Origin: GCA-2731375 sp964462145
GTDB lineage: Bacteria > Pseudomonadota > Alphaproteobacteria > GCA-2731375
DNA length: 14,016 bases
Reading direction: 5' to 3'
Assembly (NCBI GenBank): GCA_964462145.1
Contig: CAYWYB010000121.1
Location: 1-14,016, forward strand
Shown here: one piece after another, positions 13,957-14,016 of the stretch
Layout: each line of letters begins with the position of its first letter
Position numbering within the stretch: the stretch's first letter is position 1
The notes under the pieces: generated by a model
The model's database searches: none
The model's input: only the letters and a program-made list of their open reading frames with translations
Told to the model about the DNA's origin: nothing
Translations under genes and position numbers: made by a program

Positions 13957-14016
13957 CCATTTTCGAGATTGAACTACCCACCCGCTCCCCCTTCCCGGCC
14001 ACCCACAGGGTACCAT
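13957..14016. repeat. Palindromic intergenic repeat, copy B (cut by window end)
   Basis: The visible 60 bases match the reverse complement of 219-278 of copy A at 56 positions. They include the outer arm CCATTTTCGA (13957-13966), the long GC-rich inner arm and the loop with GGTACC. The second half of the palindrome should lie just past the window. It begins two bases after the DUF169 stop, and weak similarity to copy A even reaches into the stop codon (CTAG versus CCAG). If complete it would form the same hairpin and may end the long plus-strand transcript. Confidence 0.85.

Overview
The window reads as chromosomal DNA of a GC-rich proteobacterium. It is most probably an alphaproteobacterium of the Rhodospirillales kind, capable of low-oxygen or anaerobic life. 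Reasons: it carries an oxygen-independent HemN next to an NnrU-family membrane protein, a gene with an in-frame UGA that looks like selenocysteine, and two oxygen-sensitive radical SAM enzymes. The taxonomic call is inference; there is no marker gene here.

Layout. Left edge (1-146): the C-terminal tail of a FAD-linked oxidase on the plus strand, followed by an imperfect palindromic repeat of about 120 bp (159-278). Then a minus-strand group: a SemiSWEET-type PQ-loop sugar transporter (285-575), hemN (810-2168) and nnrU (2304-2993). After a 48-bp divergent gap every gene is on the plus strand up to 13955: a GrdB-related selenoprotein (3042-3923, UGA at 3534), a Cds1-like PLP enzyme (4000-5073), a D-aminoacylase (5092-6564) and a D-serine dehydratase/D-threonine aldolase-type PLP enzyme (6569-7627). 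Next come four genes that match the LipS1/LipS2-sLpl(AB) lipoate assembly route: lipS2, lipT, lipS1 and a ligase (7710-12998). Last is a DUF169 protein (13161-13955). Two bases after that stop, a second copy of the palindromic repeat starts in inverted orientation and runs off the window end.

How the genes may work together. The second half is a compact lipoate-assembly module: a ligase that loads octanoate or lipoate onto an apo-protein, two radical SAM proteins that insert the two sulfurs, and a flavoprotein that may supply reducing power. Its ligase is unusual because an intact alpha/beta hydrolase with a full catalytic triad is fused to its C-terminus. The first half is a set of small-molecule enzymes: one releases D-amino acids from N-acyl forms, one acts on D-hydroxy-amino acids, and one probably frees sulfide from L-cysteine. 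They sit with a selenoprotein carrying a UxxC redox motif. Whether the two halves form one pathway is not shown by the sequence. A modest link is that a cysteine desulfhydrase could feed sulfide to sulfur insertion. No lipoyl-acceptor protein and no Sec machinery (selA, selB, selC, selD) lie in the window.

The most notable items are the sLpl(AB)-hydrolase fusion, the UGA-containing selenoprotein with a plausible SECIS hairpin, the neighbourhood combining these with DUF169, and the palindromic repeat found right after the stops at both ends.
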